The notes beneath the pieces are model-generated. The model did no database searches and was not told the DNA's origin. It worked only from the letters and a program-made list of their open reading frames with translations. A stretch of 64,000 bases of DNA from the NCBI RefSeq assembly GCF_026810445.1, contig NZ_CP113949.1, positions 1,054,001 through 1,118,000 of the forward strand, given 5' to 3'. The stretch is from Pseudomonas sp. BSw22131. Lineage in GTDB: Bacteria > Pseudomonadota > Gammaproteobacteria > Pseudomonadales > Pseudomonadaceae. The position numbers and the translations under genes were made by a program. This document shows positions 1 through 8,332 of the stretch, in pieces. Each line of letters starts with the position of its first letter. Position 1 is the stretch's first letter.

Positions 1-461
1 GCCGGGTCTGCTTTCTGTAGTGCGGCGATGATATTTCTTACATACACCACGCCATTGATAGCGCTGTTCCAGGCGTGCGGGTCGGTGATCTTCTTGCCGT
101 CCTCTTCCATGCTTCGGGTCATGATGCCGTTGGACAGCACCACGGGCTCGCCCTTGTAGCCAGAGGCTGTGATCAATCGGTCCAGCCAGCCTTCCAGGTG
201 CAGGCCGCTGACAAATACCACGTCGGCTTTTTTCAGTGCCTGTGCATCGTTGGGCGTGGGCTCGTAAACATGCGGATCGCCATTGGGGCCGATCAGCGAA
301 GTGACGTGAACGTGGTCGCCACCAACGTTGCGGACCATGTCGGCAATGACTGTGAACGAAGCAACGGCTTCCAGAGGTTTCGTCTCGGCGCTGTTGGCCA
401 GACTCGACAGCACCAGACCCGATAACGCCAGAGCGGCGGTCAGAAGCGTCAAACGTTTCAT
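1..461 (-). CDS. aztC: Zinc ABC transporter periplasmic binding protein, AztC/ZnuA-like (3' end outside window)
   Basis: Partial gene; 153 residues from the start codon are visible and it runs off the left edge. It begins with a lysine/arginine-hydrophobic signal peptide (about residues 1-24, ending near Ala-Asn-Ser-Ala). Two metal-ligand candidates of the cluster 9 (TroA/ZnuA) family are visible: His64 in NGDPHVYEP and His129 in TDPHAW. Proteins of this family capture Zn2+ or Mn2+ in the periplasm and hand it to an inner-membrane permease. It is the last gene of a minus-strand operon, 26 bases after the permease gene. The Zur-like site upstream of the operon argues for zinc. The Azt name is by resemblance of the permease and ATPase to the Paracoccus-type AztABC system and is less certain than the family. 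Confidence 0.8.
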   Translation of the reverse strand, partial: MKRLTLLTAALALSGLVLSSLANSAETKPLEAVASFTVIADMVRNVGGDHVHVTSLIGPNGDPHVYEPTPNDAQALKKADVVFVSGLHLEGWLDRLITASGYKGEPVVLSNGIMTRSMEEDGKKITDPHAWNSAINGVVYVRNIIAALQKADP

Positions 462-487
462 GTGGTTTCCTTTGTGTAAGAGAACAA

Positions 488-1357
488 TCAGCCGGACAAG
501 TGAACCCTTGGAAGCAGGCGTCGAAGAAAACCGCTGCGTCCAAAAAACAGTGAAAACAAATAAAAGGCGCTGGCGGTCAGGACGATCGCCGGGCCGGAAG
601 CGACGCTGGCGTGATAAGACACGATCAGCCCGATGAAGCCCGATAGCGTGGCAATTACCGTGGATATAACGATCATGCCTGTCAGAGAATTCGACCAGAA
701 GCGTGCGACCGTTGCCGGCAGCATCATCATACCCACGGCCATCAGCGTGCCGAGTGCCTGAAAGCCTGCTACCAGATTGAGCACTACCAACAGCAAAAAC
801 AGCACGTGATACAGGGAGCCGCGACCGCCCACAGCACGCAGGAAACCGGGATCGAAACACTCAAGAATCAGCGGCCGGTATATCAGCGCCAACAGGATCA
901 ACGTGAAGGAAGCGATGCCGCCAACCATGAAAATCGCCTGGTTATCGATGGCCAGAATCGTGCCGAACAACACATGCAGCAGGTCCACGTTGGAGCCGTG
1001 CAGCGACACGATCAAAACGCCCGCGGCTAACGATGTCAGGTAAAAACTGGCGAAGCTGGCGTCCTCGCGCAACGTGGTAAAGCGGCTGACCAAGCCTGAC
1101 AGCAACGCCACAGCTAGGCCTGCGATCAGCCCGCCGAACCCCATCGCTGGCAGCGATAACCCGGCAAACAAAAAGCCCACTGCGGCGCCGGGCAATACCG
1201 CATGGCTCATCGCATCGCCCACCAGGCTCATGCGCCGCAGCATCAGCAACACGCCTACTGGACCGGAACCCACGCCCAGTGCCAGGCAGGCGACCAGAGC
1301 GCGGCGCATGAACCCGAACTCGACGAAGGGCTGAATCAGCGCCTGATAAACGGTCAC
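488..1357 (-). CDS. aztB: Zinc ABC transporter permease, AztB-like (ABC-3 family)
   Basis: 289 residues, multi-spanning hydrophobic protein of the ABC-3 (ZnuB/MntB) family. The start MRRALVACL...LMLRRMSLVGDAMSH region (early residues) is typical: a first membrane helix, then the conserved RRMSL-GDAMSHAVLPG segment that leads into helix 2. It forms the membrane channel for the metal delivered by the neighbouring binding protein. The GTG start at 1357 is chosen because it overlaps the stop of the ATPase gene by four bases (GTGA); upstream in-frame codons encode the ATPase region in another frame. Membership of the AztB subgroup is inferred from the overall sequence and from the adjacent ATPase. 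Confidence 0.87.
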   Translation of the reverse strand: MTVYQALIQPFVEFGFMRRALVACLALGVGSGPVGVLLMLRRMSLVGDAMSHAVLPGAAVGFLFAGLSLPAMGFGGLIAGLAVALLSGLVSRFTTLREDASFASFYLTSLAAGVLIVSLHGSNVDLLHVLFGTILAIDNQAIFMVGGIASFTLILLALIYRPLILECFDPGFLRAVGGRGSLYHVLFLLLVVLNLVAGFQALGTLMAVGMMMLPATVARFWSNSLTGMIVISTVIATLSGFIGLIVSYHASVASGPAIVLTASAFYLFSLFFGRSGFLRRLLPRVHLSG

Positions 1358-2106
1358 AGGTTGTCCTCGTCGTTGATGGCGCATGGCTGCGCGTCGGCGT
1401 TCCAGTGCTCGGCCATGTTCTTTGCCCGACGCAGGTTGTCGCTGTGGAGAATGTCCGTCGTGCGGCCCCAGGCAATGGTTTCCCGTGCGAGCAGCAACGT
1501 GTCCGGAAAGTGCTGGCGTACTTGTTCTATGTCGTGCAGCACGGCAATGACGGTGCGGCCCTGGTCGTGCCACTGGCTGATCAATTTGAGCAAATCCCGT
1601 GTAGTGCGGGCGTCGATGGCGGTGAAGGGTTCATCCAGCAGAATCACCGATGCGTCCTGCAGCAACAGGCGTGCAAACAGCACGCGCTGAAATTGCCCGG
1701 CCGATAACGAGCTGATGCTGCGTTGCCCGAAACCCTCCAGGCCGACGGCGAGCAATGCGTGTTGCGCCTGCTCGACTTGCTTGCGGCCCACGCCGCGAAA
1801 CGGGCCGAGCGCATGCCACGCGCCCATCAGCACGGTGTCGGCGACGCTGAGCGGGAAGCTGCGGTCAATCTCGGCGGCTTGCGGCAGATAACCGATGTGA
1901 CGTGTCGCCAGATTGCCGCGATCAACACGGCCTTGGGCTGGCTTCAACGTGCCCGCAATGGCCTTTATCAAGGTCGATTTGCCCGCGCCGTTGGGGCCGA
2001 CAATCGCCGTCAGGCTCCCCGCAGCAAAACGTCCAGTGACGTGATGGACGGCCGGGCGCCGCTCGTAGGTGATTGTCAGGTCATGAAGGTTGATGGCTGC
2101 GCTCAT
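1354..2106 (-). CDS. aztA: Zinc ABC transporter ATP-binding protein, AztA-like
   Basis: 250 residues. Walker A GPNGAGKST lies at about 37-45, the Q-loop at GYLPQAAEIDR, the ABC signature LSAGQFQR and Walker B VILLDEPF in the second half, followed by the switch histidine in VLHDIEQVR. It powers metal import through AztB. The start at 2106 overlaps the stop of the small membrane gene by ATGA, and the stop overlaps the permease start by GTGA, so all cistrons are probably translationally coupled. An upstream in-frame ATG at 2139 is unlikely because it lies inside the small gene. Confidence 0.87.
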   Translation of the reverse strand: MSAAINLHDLTITYERRPAVHHVTGRFAAGSLTAIVGPNGAGKSTLIKAIAGTLKPAQGRVDRGNLATRHIGYLPQAAEIDRSFPLSVADTVLMGAWHALGPFRGVGRKQVEQAQHALLAVGLEGFGQRSISSLSAGQFQRVLFARLLLQDASVILLDEPFTAIDARTTRDLLKLISQWHDQGRTVIAVLHDIEQVRQHFPDTLLLARETIAWGRTTDILHSDNLRRAKNMAEHWNADAQPCAINDEDNL

Positions 2107-2240
2107 GGGATGGCCACCGCCCACATAATCCCGATCCACAGCAGCGCGAGCACGGCTAAGGAAATCAGCACGCGTTTGCCTGCGGACTGAGCGAGGGCGG
2201 AAGCCGAAATGTTTGGGGGTAAGCGCGTAGAAGATTTCAC
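2103..2240 (-). CDS. Small 45-residue membrane protein leading the zinc operon
   Basis: A short open frame starting with GTG at 2240 and ending in TGA that overlaps the aztA ATG (ATGA). The product has a polar N-terminus (about 22 residues, with basic residues at Lys2, Arg6, Lys22 and Arg23) and one strongly hydrophobic helix (VLISLAVLALLWIGIMW, about residues 24-40) near the C-terminus, so it should be a single-pass inner-membrane peptide with its N-terminus in the cytoplasm. The coding case rests on the exact overlap with aztA, the clean single-helix architecture and the lack of any other gene between the Zur-like site and aztA. The Shine-Dalgarno is weak. Function unknown; a role with the zinc permease is inference. 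Confidence 0.55.
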   Translation of the reverse strand: MKSSTRLPPNISASALAQSAGKRVLISLAVLALLWIGIMWAVAIP

Positions 2241-2262
2241 AAACGGAAAGCCTGAAATATTT

Positions 2263-2277
2263 TGTTATAGTATTACA
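2263..2277 (-). promoter_or_regulatory. Zur-like operator upstream of the azt operon
   Basis: TGTTATAGTATTACA is a near-perfect 15-base inverted repeat (TGTNATA-N-TATNACA) placed 23 bases before the GTG of the small membrane gene. It resembles the TGTTATANTATAACA core of gammaproteobacterial Zur boxes. A zinc-repressed promoter is the expected role given the genes it precedes. Confidence 0.65.
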
Positions 2278-2434
2278 TCACTTTATTCGGGCGGGAGGGA
2301 AGGGCTATTTTCTGCAGGTTCAGGGAGGGGACAGGTTAGAGACCTGTTCACTTCTCGCATTCTCCCTGCAGCGTAAACACTGTAATTTCCGGATCAGGCT
2401 TTTCCTTTCAGGCTTTTTCTTTTCAGGTTCCTTT

Positions 2435-3040
2435 ATGTCCGCATCTCATCGTCGTCCCGTCCCGCTGGCCAAGTCGTACCGTTTGCTTAATCACGGTCCT
2501 ACCGTATTGGTGAGCGCTGCCCACGATGGCAAGCGCAATATCATGGCCGCTGCATGGGCAATGCCGCTTGATTTCGATCCGCCGAAAGTCACTGTGGTGT
2601 TGGACAAGTCAGTGTGGACGCGGCAGTTGGTGGAAGCTTCCGGCACTTTCGTCATCAACGTCCCGACAGTCAGTCAGGTCGACATTGTCGAAACCGTAGG
2701 CTCAACCTCTGGTCTGGAGATTTCGAAAGAAAAGGACGTCGACAAATTCAGTGCCTACTCACTCGAAACCTTTCAAGGCGAGGTCATTGATGCGCCGCTG
2801 CTCGAAAGCTGTGCGGCGTGGCTTGAGTGCCGTTTGCTACCCGAGTCGCATAATCAGGGCCAGTACGATTTGTTCATCGGCGAGGTGGTGGCGGCGTATG
2901 CAGACGAGAGGGTGTTCTCCGATGGCCACTGGCACTTTCAAGGGCATGACGCGCTACGCACCGTGCATCACGTGGCCGGTGGTCACTTTCTGGTGATCGG
3001 CGATAGCGTTGAAGGAAAGGTGTTACCGCGCCCTGAGTAA
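2435..3040 (+). CDS. Flavin reductase-like (flavoredoxin/DIM6-NTAB) domain protein
   Basis: 201 residues with the FMN-binding split-barrel pattern of the flavin reductase-like family: NHGPTVLVSAAHDGKRNIMAA near the N-terminus, VTVVLDKSVWTR and FVINVP in the middle, and a C-terminal HHVAGGHFLVIGD segment. Such proteins bind FMN and act as flavin reductases or small electron carriers. It stands alone on the plus strand, opposite to both neighbours, with about 190 bases upstream shared with the divergent zinc operon. No partner monooxygenase is nearby, so the substrate is not predictable. Start chosen at the first ATG, preceded by a CTTTCAGG-type tract rather than a clear Shine-Dalgarno. Confidence 0.75.
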   Translation: MSASHRRPVPLAKSYRLLNHGPTVLVSAAHDGKRNIMAAAWAMPLDFDPPKVTVVLDKSVWTRQLVEASGTFVINVPTVSQVDIVETVGSTSGLEISKEKDVDKFSAYSLETFQGEVIDAPLLESCAAWLECRLLPESHNQGQYDLFIGEVVAAYADERVFSDGHWHFQGHDALRTVHHVAGGHFLVIGDSVEGKVLPRPE

Positions 3041-3149
3041 TGAGCGGGGCGCACCACGCTGTGGTTTTCAGCGCTGTATTCCAACCGGAGCCTGCCAGTT
3101 GGCGGAGGGCCAGGTGCTGCCTGGCTCACAACACCCGACAACCCACCCA

Positions 3150-4730
3150 TCAACCCTTGGTCAAATGACCGTCAACCAGACGCCATGTGTCCAGCGGATT
3201 GCCCTGCTGCAGCGCCGGTGGCAACAGCGAATCCGGCACGCTCTGGTAGCAAACCGGGCGCAAAAAGCGGTCTATCGCCGTTGCACCGACCGACGTGCTG
3301 CGGCTGTCGGACGTGGCCGGAAAGGGGCCGCCATGGACCATGGCGTAACTGACCTCGACGCCTGTCGGGAAATCATTGAACAGAATGCGGCCGGCTTTGC
3401 GCTCCAGTGTTGGCATCAGCGCTTGAGCGATGGTGTGGTCGCCTTCGTCAACATGCAGCGTTACCGTTAATTGCCCGGCAAATTTCGTCGCGACGTTGCG
3501 CAGATCATCCGCGTCCTTGCAGACGATCAGCAACGCGCTTGGGCCGAAGTTTTCTTCTTCCAGCCCGGGGTTGGCGAGGAAGGTCGCCGAATCGGTTCGG
3601 AAAAAGGCCGGACGCGCTTGATAGGCGCTTTCAGCCTCTTTGCCCTCGGCCACCAGTTCAACCCCCGACGCGCTGTGCAGGCTATTAAGACCGTTGCAGT
3701 AAGCGCCGTGAATGTTGGGCGTGAGCATGGTGGTTGGCAATTTGTCAGACAGCGCGTGTGCGGCGGCGGCTACGAAAGCTTCCAGATGATCGCTTTCAAG
3801 TGCCAACAGGATGCCTGGGTTAGTGCAGAACTGCCCGGCGCCCATGACCAATGACTCCACAAAGCCTTTGGCAATGCTGTCGGCGCGAGCGGATAACGCG
3901 GCGGGCAGCAAGAACACCGGGTTGATGCTGCTCATTTCGGCGTACACAGGAATCGGCACCGGCCGCGCTTGTGCGGCAGCCACCAGCGCCAGACCGCCTC
4001 GGCGCGAGCCGGTAAAGCCCACCGCAGAAATCAATGGATGACTGACAAGCGCCTGGCCAACGGAGATGTCTTTGTCGATCACCATCGAGAACACGCCAGC
4101 CGGCATATTGGTGTCGTAGGCGGCTTTCTGAATCACCCGGCCTACCAGTTCGCTGGTGCCCAAGTGCGCCGGATGCGCTTTGACGATGACCGGGCAGCCA
4201 GCCGCGAGGGCTGACGCGGTATCGCCACCTGCGACAGAAAAGGCCAAGGGAAAGTTACTGGCACCGAACACCGCGACCGGACCAATGCCAATGCGGCGCA
4301 AACGTAAATCGGCACGGGGCAAGGGCGTGCGGTCCGGCAAAGCGTTGTCGATCACCGCACCGTGCCAGCGGCCGTCACGCACGAGGCTGGCGAACAGTTT
4401 CAACTGGTTGACGGTGCGCATGCGCTCGCCTTCCAGGCGCGGTTTGGGCAGGCCGCTCTCTTGATGAACCCGTTCGATCAGCGTGTCGCCCAAGTCCAGC
4501 AACCCTTGGGCGATGGCTTCGAGAAACAGCGCACGGCGTTCATCGGGTAATTGACGGTAAGCATCAAAAGCGTCTTCGGCCAGCTCGCAAGCCGTGTTGA
4601 CGTCGGCCAGGCTGCTGGCGCCAAACGCAGGCTGCAGTTTTTCCCCCGTCGCCGCTGCCAGCGCGAACACCTCGCCGGCGTCGCCCCGAACGGAGCGCTG
4701 ACCAATGATCGTTTCACCAAGAATCTGCAT
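3150..4730 (-). CDS. Aldehyde dehydrogenase, 2-oxoglutarate semialdehyde dehydrogenase type
   Basis: 526 residues. The catalytic Cys302 sits in [11 protein letters not shown] and the general base Glu265 in [21 protein letters not shown] (about 238-246) is the cofactor loop. Length and the [16 protein letters not shown] pair match the long aldehyde dehydrogenases that oxidise 2-oxoglutarate semialdehyde to 2-oxoglutarate with NAD(P)+ in sugar-acid or hydroxyproline catabolism. The ATG at 4730 is chosen because AAGAGGTG lies at good spacing before it; an earlier in-frame ATG at 4805 lacks this. Unusually it has no catabolic neighbours (no dehydratase, no transporter), so its physiological pathway is unresolved. 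Confidence 0.82.
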   Translation of the reverse strand: MQILGETIIGQRSVRGDAGEVFALAAATGEKLQPAFGASSLADVNTACELAEDAFDAYRQLPDERRALFLEAIAQGLLDLGDTLIERVHQESGLPKPRLEGERMRTVNQLKLFASLVRDGRWHGAVIDNALPDRTPLPRADLRLRRIGIGPVAVFGASNFPLAFSVAGGDTASALAAGCPVIVKAHPAHLGTSELVGRVIQKAAYDTNMPAGVFSMVIDKDISVGQALVSHPLISAVGFTGSRRGGLALVAAAQARPVPIPVYAEMSSINPVFLLPAALSARADSIAKGFVESLVMGAGQFCTNPGILLALESDHLEAFVAAAAHALSDKLPTTMLTPNIHGAYCNGLNSLHSASGVELVAEGKEAESAYQARPAFFRTDSATFLANPGLEEENFGPSALLIVCKDADDLRNVATKFAGQLTVTLHVDEGDHTIAQALMPTLERKAGRILFNDFPTGVEVSYAMVHGGPFPATSDSRSTSVGATAIDRFLRPVCYQSVPDSLLPPALQQGNPLDTWRLVDGHLTKG

Positions 4731-4923
4731 TGCTGAACACCTCTTAATCAAGACGGGCCTAGGGCGATTTCTGCCGAAGAGACAACCACCACGACAACCA
4801 GCCACGAAGCGCTTTAGTCGCCGCCGTGCCCAGTGCCTGAGGGTAGATCATGAGGTCGTTATCGCCAGCCATGCATAGAACGGCGGTGAAATTGCCTGTT
4901 GCGTGGCAGAGGCGTACAGCTGG

Positions 4924-5628
4924 TTACTGCTGAACGACGCTATAGCCGTCAAACGCGGTCTGCTGCTGAATCGCTGTGACGATGTTCTTGCGAGTCGCTG
5001 GCTGCTCATTACCGTCTTTGTCCACGAACACTTCGCTTTGCAGTTCAGCTTCGTCGCCTTCGCCCACGAAGGTGAAGCCCAGAAACTCGTACGTTTCGCG
5101 GTCTACGTATGGCTTGGAGCGCGGGTTGCGCAGCGGCAGGGTCACACTGGTGCCGTCCTTGCTGATGACGAACACTTCGATGTCTTTCTTGGCGCGAGCG
5201 ACTTTGCCTTTGCCCGGGTTGGGGTTGCTCACGGCCTGGTGCGTCTGGTTCAACACGCGCAGTGCCAGGTTGTAGACCAACTCCTGAAACGACGGGTCGT
5301 CTTTGTAGCAGGACAAAATCCGGCTGATCGGGAACCTGCTGCTCAAGTCTTCAAGGGCGGCCATGTCCGACGCTTCAGCGTCCTTGAGTTGCTTGAGTTC
5401 GCCCATCAGGTCGTAGGCTTTGTCGTCGTCGAATTGGTCATGCGCCTGACGAATGGCAACCCGAAGCTCACGAATCTGGTCGCTTTCCTTGGCGGTCTGG
5501 AAGGCGTCGAGCACCATTTCACTGACGATTTTCGCCTGCGGCACGTGCTGTGAAAGATGGATGGCGTTCTCGTATTCCTGCTTGGAAGACAAGGACGTCA
5601 CGGCGGCATCGGTATTGGAATCAGGCAT
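4924..5628 (-). CDS. Conserved protein of unknown function
   Basis: 234 residues, soluble, acidic, no signal peptide or membrane segment. The first half looks helical, with heptad-like stretches around IRELRVAIRQAHDQFDDDKAYDLMGELKQLKDAE (residues about 54-87), which may form a coiled coil. The second half holds a basic KGKVARAKKDIEVFVISKDG segment and a beta-rich region ending in YVDRETYEFLGFTFVGEGDEAELQ. I do not recognise a named domain. It is separated by 193 bases from the dehydrogenase gene and is not obviously co-transcribed. Codon use and the lack of repeats support a real gene. Confidence 0.65.
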   Translation of the reverse strand: MPDSNTDAAVTSLSSKQEYENAIHLSQHVPQAKIVSEMVLDAFQTAKESDQIRELRVAIRQAHDQFDDDKAYDLMGELKQLKDAEASDMAALEDLSSRFPISRILSCYKDDPSFQELVYNLALRVLNQTHQAVSNPNPGKGKVARAKKDIEVFVISKDGTSVTLPLRNPRSKPYVDRETYEFLGFTFVGEGDEAELQSEVFVDKDGNEQPATRKNIVTAIQQQTAFDGYSVVQQ

Positions 5629-5763
5629 TGGACATTCACTACTTCATTAGCTGAGGTTGAGGCGCGAAAGCCGTTAGGCGTTTCGGGGGCGCTAATCTAT
5701 TGGACCCGAGCGCCGTTGTCACGGGGCAACGGCGGATGGCAGCAAACCCGACAAGCGTCGTGA

Positions 5764-5868
5764 TTACTGATAGCTGATGGTCAAGGTGGCGCTGGCGTTG
5801 GCTTGCCCCGCACTGATTGACCCCGCCGTGCGGTAATAACGCTCCTTGAACGGGGTTGCGCAGACACC
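5764..5868 (-). pseudogene. 3' remnant of a type 1 fimbrial subunit gene
   Basis: On the minus strand about 34 codons in frame end in a TAA at 5764. They read from a Cys through PFKERYY and a Gly/Ser/Ala/Asn-rich stretch to ATLTISYQ-stop, which is the donor-strand-like C-terminal signature of chaperone-usher pilin subunits. The rest of a pilin (about 130 residues, signal peptide, first Cys) is missing: upstream sequence past about 5868 does not continue it. It looks like the tail of a fimbrial gene left by a deletion whose other edge is the adjacent sensor kinase remnant. Confidence 0.6.
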
Positions 5869-5928
5869 TTGGTGGGGTTTAAGAATTGTCTGATTCCCCA
5901 TCTGCGTGACGAGCCCCAAGTTACGCGC

Positions 5929-6486
5929 ATGAAACTACGCCAATTCATTCATCCGCTCGATCCTTCCTTCTCAACGCCAAAGGCTGCGCGCAAGTTACTG
6001 CACTTGTTCGCCATCGCATTGGTCATGCGTGTGTACGCATTTGCCTTCAGCTACCTGAATTCGACGTTGAGCGATGAAATCTCCCGGCGCCGCGGTTACA
6101 TGAACGCCGCCATTTCTGACGCCCAGCGTTTCTTCGTCAGCCGTCAAACACTGCTGACAACACTGGGGCTGAACGACCTGGACGCCCCTCAACGCGATTA
6201 CCTGCAGACCATCGGGCGTTCGTCGTCGGTGCTCCTTCAACTGATCAGCGATGTGCCTGATGTCTCGAAAATCGAGTCCGGGCAAATGGCCCTGGAAACC
6301 ATTACCTTCAGCCCGCTCGACGTCTTCGAGGACGCCGTGCGCGGTTACGCGGCCACCGCGACCAACAAAGGATTGCAGGTATTCGCCTGTGTCGATTCCA
6401 CGCTGCCTGCACAGGTGCAAGCACTCTTGAAGCGCCTGGACATCGCGGTACTTGCATTGACTGACAGCTCAAGCCCTGACGGGTAA
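5929..6486 (+). pseudogene. Sensor histidine kinase remnant, sensor domain and H-box deleted
   Basis: The frame gives a 185-residue product. Residues 1-75 look like a normal kinase N-terminus with one membrane helix (LLHLFAIALVMRVYAFAF) and the start of a periplasmic sensor (SDEISRRRGYMNAA). It then jumps at about LLTTLGLNDLDAPQRD into the second half of a HisKA dimerisation domain (YLQTIGRSS, then LQLISDVPDVSKIESGQM). The periplasmic sensor, second helix and the phospho-acceptor SHEIRTPL box that should lie between are absent, and the ATPase, receiver and Hpt domains that should follow are absent too. The frame is kept across the internal junction. Most likely a non-functional deletion product of a BvgS/fimbrial-type hybrid kinase. 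Confidence 0.65.
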
Positions 6487-6506
6487 CCCGGAATGGAAGG
6501 TAGACA

Positions 6507-6530
6507 GTGCGAAAGATCAACGTAGTGATC
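6507..6530 (+). pseudogene. Start of a response regulator gene, remainder lost
   Basis: A GTG preceded by GGAAGG opens a frame whose first eight codons read VRKINVVI, the usual beta-1 strand of LuxR-type response regulators (normally followed by ADDHP). After codon eight the similarity stops and the frame ends at 6596 with no receiver sequence. Its position just after the kinase remnant fits a kinase-regulator gene pair truncated by the same decay. Evidence is short, so moderate at best. Confidence 0.35.
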
Positions 6531-6874
6531 GATGCTTATCGGCGTTGTGCCGTTCTTCATTGTCGTGTTTTACGCCTTTGTCCCGCTCTCGATTGACGTG
6601 GCTTGTAGTTGTAAATCAGTGGTTCCGAAACAGGGTTCAACTTCTGCCTGCAAGCGTTGCAGTTTGGAGACCAGCCGGAATGATCTACGCCCCAAAGCTG
6701 AGCGTTCAGTGCGTAGATTCTACTCAGGTGGCATCTTCTGGAGCGCACAAGCTTTTTGGTGGTTTTTAAAAATTCTTATGAATCAGATAGATAAGGTTTT
6801 GGTCTGAAATTTGCTGTTGGAGTAAAGCCGCCTATCGCGGTGTTCGCTTCCCCCATCAGATGTGGTGGGCGACT
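6531..6874. other. Gene-free AT-rich stretch between the decayed locus and the amide operon leader
   Basis: About 340 bases with no convincing gene. GC content is visibly lower around 6740-6810, including a T/A-rich tract near 6763-6800 that may hold the promoter of the amide operon; no clear -35/-10 pair could be fixed by eye. The short open frames here have no recognisable products. Confidence 0.4.
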
Positions 6875-6943
6875 CAGCCTCAACGAAGCGGCTGCCGTCT
6901 CCAAGTGAAGCGACTCACACATCCAGCCGACAGCGTCGTCGGT
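6875..6943 (+). promoter_or_regulatory. Dual-hexaloop ANTAR RNA motif in the amide operon leader
   Basis: Two small hairpins lie in the untranslated leader. Hairpin 1: CAGCC (6875-6879) pairs with GGCTG (6890-6894), with an inner C-G closing pair and the hexaloop AACGAA (6882-6887). Hairpin 2: CCGAC (6927-6931) pairs with GTCGG (6938-6942), with the hexaloop AGCGTC (6932-6937). Both loops have A at position 1 and G at position 4, the rule for RNAs bound by ANTAR antiterminators such as AmiR and NasR. A possible competing hairpin, CAGGC (6953-6957) with GCCTG (6970-6974) and a TATTTCT run, follows. The operon's last gene encodes an ANTAR protein, the expected ligand. Confidence 0.6.
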
Positions 6944-7083
6944 ATGTGAAATCAGGCCCTCCTTCCACCGCCTGTATTTCTGCCAGATCTTTTTCCTCTA
7001 TTGCATCCCTTGCCGGCCCCTCAACGGGTTGCCTGTGCCGGGCTGCAATCGGTGTGCGGGTCTGGATTCCAGGAGTCTCCCGA

Positions 7084-8322
7084 ATGGCTATGAATCGTCG
7101 CACTTTCCTGCGTTCGTCCGCTATTTCTGCTGCTGCATTGTCCACCTTGAGCCTCAAGAGTTTCTCGGCGTTTGCCGCCGAGGATGCGATCAATATTGCC
7201 TCGCTCTATGACAACTCCGGTGGCCTGGACATCTATGGCAAACCCATCGTCGACGCTCTGACCTTTGCGGTCGAGGAGCTCAACAGTGCCGGCGGTTTAC
7301 TCGGCCGCCCGCTGAACCTGATCAAGTATGACACCCAGTCCAACATGCAGCTCTACGCGCAGTACGCCCAGCAAGCGGCGCTCAAGGATCGAGCGGCGGT
7401 TGTGCATGCGGGTATCACCTCGGCCTCGCGGGAGGTGGTGCGGCCGGTGCTGGACCGCTACAAGACCCTGTATTTTTACAACAACCAGTACGAAGGCGGC
7501 GTGTGCGACCGCAACTTCTTCGGCACCGGTGTTACCCCCGGCCAGACCGTCGAGAAGCTGGTCTCCCATGTCACGAAAAAGTGGGGCAAGAAGGTCTACA
7601 TCGTCGCAGCGGACTACAACTACGGGCAGATTGTCACCGCATGGGTCAAAAAGTACGTGGAGCAGGCCGGCGGGCAAAGCGTGGGCATAGAGTTCTTTCC
7701 GCTGGACGTGACCAACTTCGGCGCGACCATCTCGAAGATTCAGGAAGCCAAGCCGGACTTCGTGTGGTCGGCGCTGGTGGGCGGCGCGCATATGTCGTTC
7801 TACCGCCAGTGGAAAGCAGCGGGCATGACCGGCAAGCTGCCAATCGCTTCGACCACCTTCGCCGGCGGCAACGAGCACGTCGTCCTGTCGCCGGAAGAGT
7901 GCAACGGCATCCTCATTTGCCAGAACTACGTTCAGGAACTGGCGACGCCGCAGAACCAGGTATTCGTCGAACGTTTCCACAAGCGCTTCGGCGCTGACTA
8001 TCCGTACATCACCGAACTGGCGATGGGGGCCTATCAAGGCATGATGCTGTGGGCTGAAGGCGTGCGCCAGGCCGGGACAGTTGAGCGCATGCCCGTGACC
8101 GAGGCGCTGGAAAAAGGCATTAGCCTGGACCTGCCAAGCGGCAAGGTCAGCATTGATCCGGGCACCCACCATTGCGTGCTCGACGTGCACATCGCCGAAG
8201 TGCGCGATCGCCGCCTTGAAGTGATCGAGAGCTTCGCCCAGCAAGCGCCTTCTGACACCGCCGCCGTGTGCGACCTGGTGAAAAATCCACGCGACGCAAA
8301 ACAATACAGCATCGCGCTGTAA
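7084..8322 (+). CDS. Amide/urea-type ABC transporter substrate-binding protein (FmdD/UrtA-like)
   Basis: 412 residues with a twin-arginine-type leader (NRRTFLRSSAISAAALS...SAFA, cleavage near residue 35), then a Peripla_BP_5 fold: INIASLYDNSGGLDIYGKPI, VVHAGITSASREVVRPV, YFYNNQYEGG and a type I periplasmic two-lobe core. Binds a short amide or related nitrogen compound in the periplasm for the four downstream transporter proteins. ATG at 7084 has AGGAG eight bases before it; an internal ATG two codons later is an alternative. First gene of an eight-gene operon and directly behind the ANTAR leader. Substrate (formamide, acetamide, propionamide or other) cannot be told from sequence. Confidence 0.85.
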   Translation: MAMNRRTFLRSSAISAAALSTLSLKSFSAFAAEDAINIASLYDNSGGLDIYGKPIVDALTFAVEELNSAGGLLGRPLNLIKYDTQSNMQLYAQYAQQAALKDRAAVVHAGITSASREVVRPVLDRYKTLYFYNNQYEGGVCDRNFFGTGVTPGQTVEKLVSHVTKKWGKKVYIVAADYNYGQIVTAWVKKYVEQAGGQSVGIEFFPLDVTNFGATISKIQEAKPDFVWSALVGGAHMSFYRQWKAAGMTGKLPIASTTFAGGNEHVVLSPEECNGILICQNYVQELATPQNQVFVERFHKRFGADYPYITELAMGAYQGMMLWAEGVRQAGTVERMPVTEALEKGISLDLPSGKVSIDPGTHHCVLDVHIAEVRDRRLEVIESFAQQAPSDTAAVCDLVKNPRDAKQYSIAL

Positions 8323-8332
8323 GGAGGCGGAC

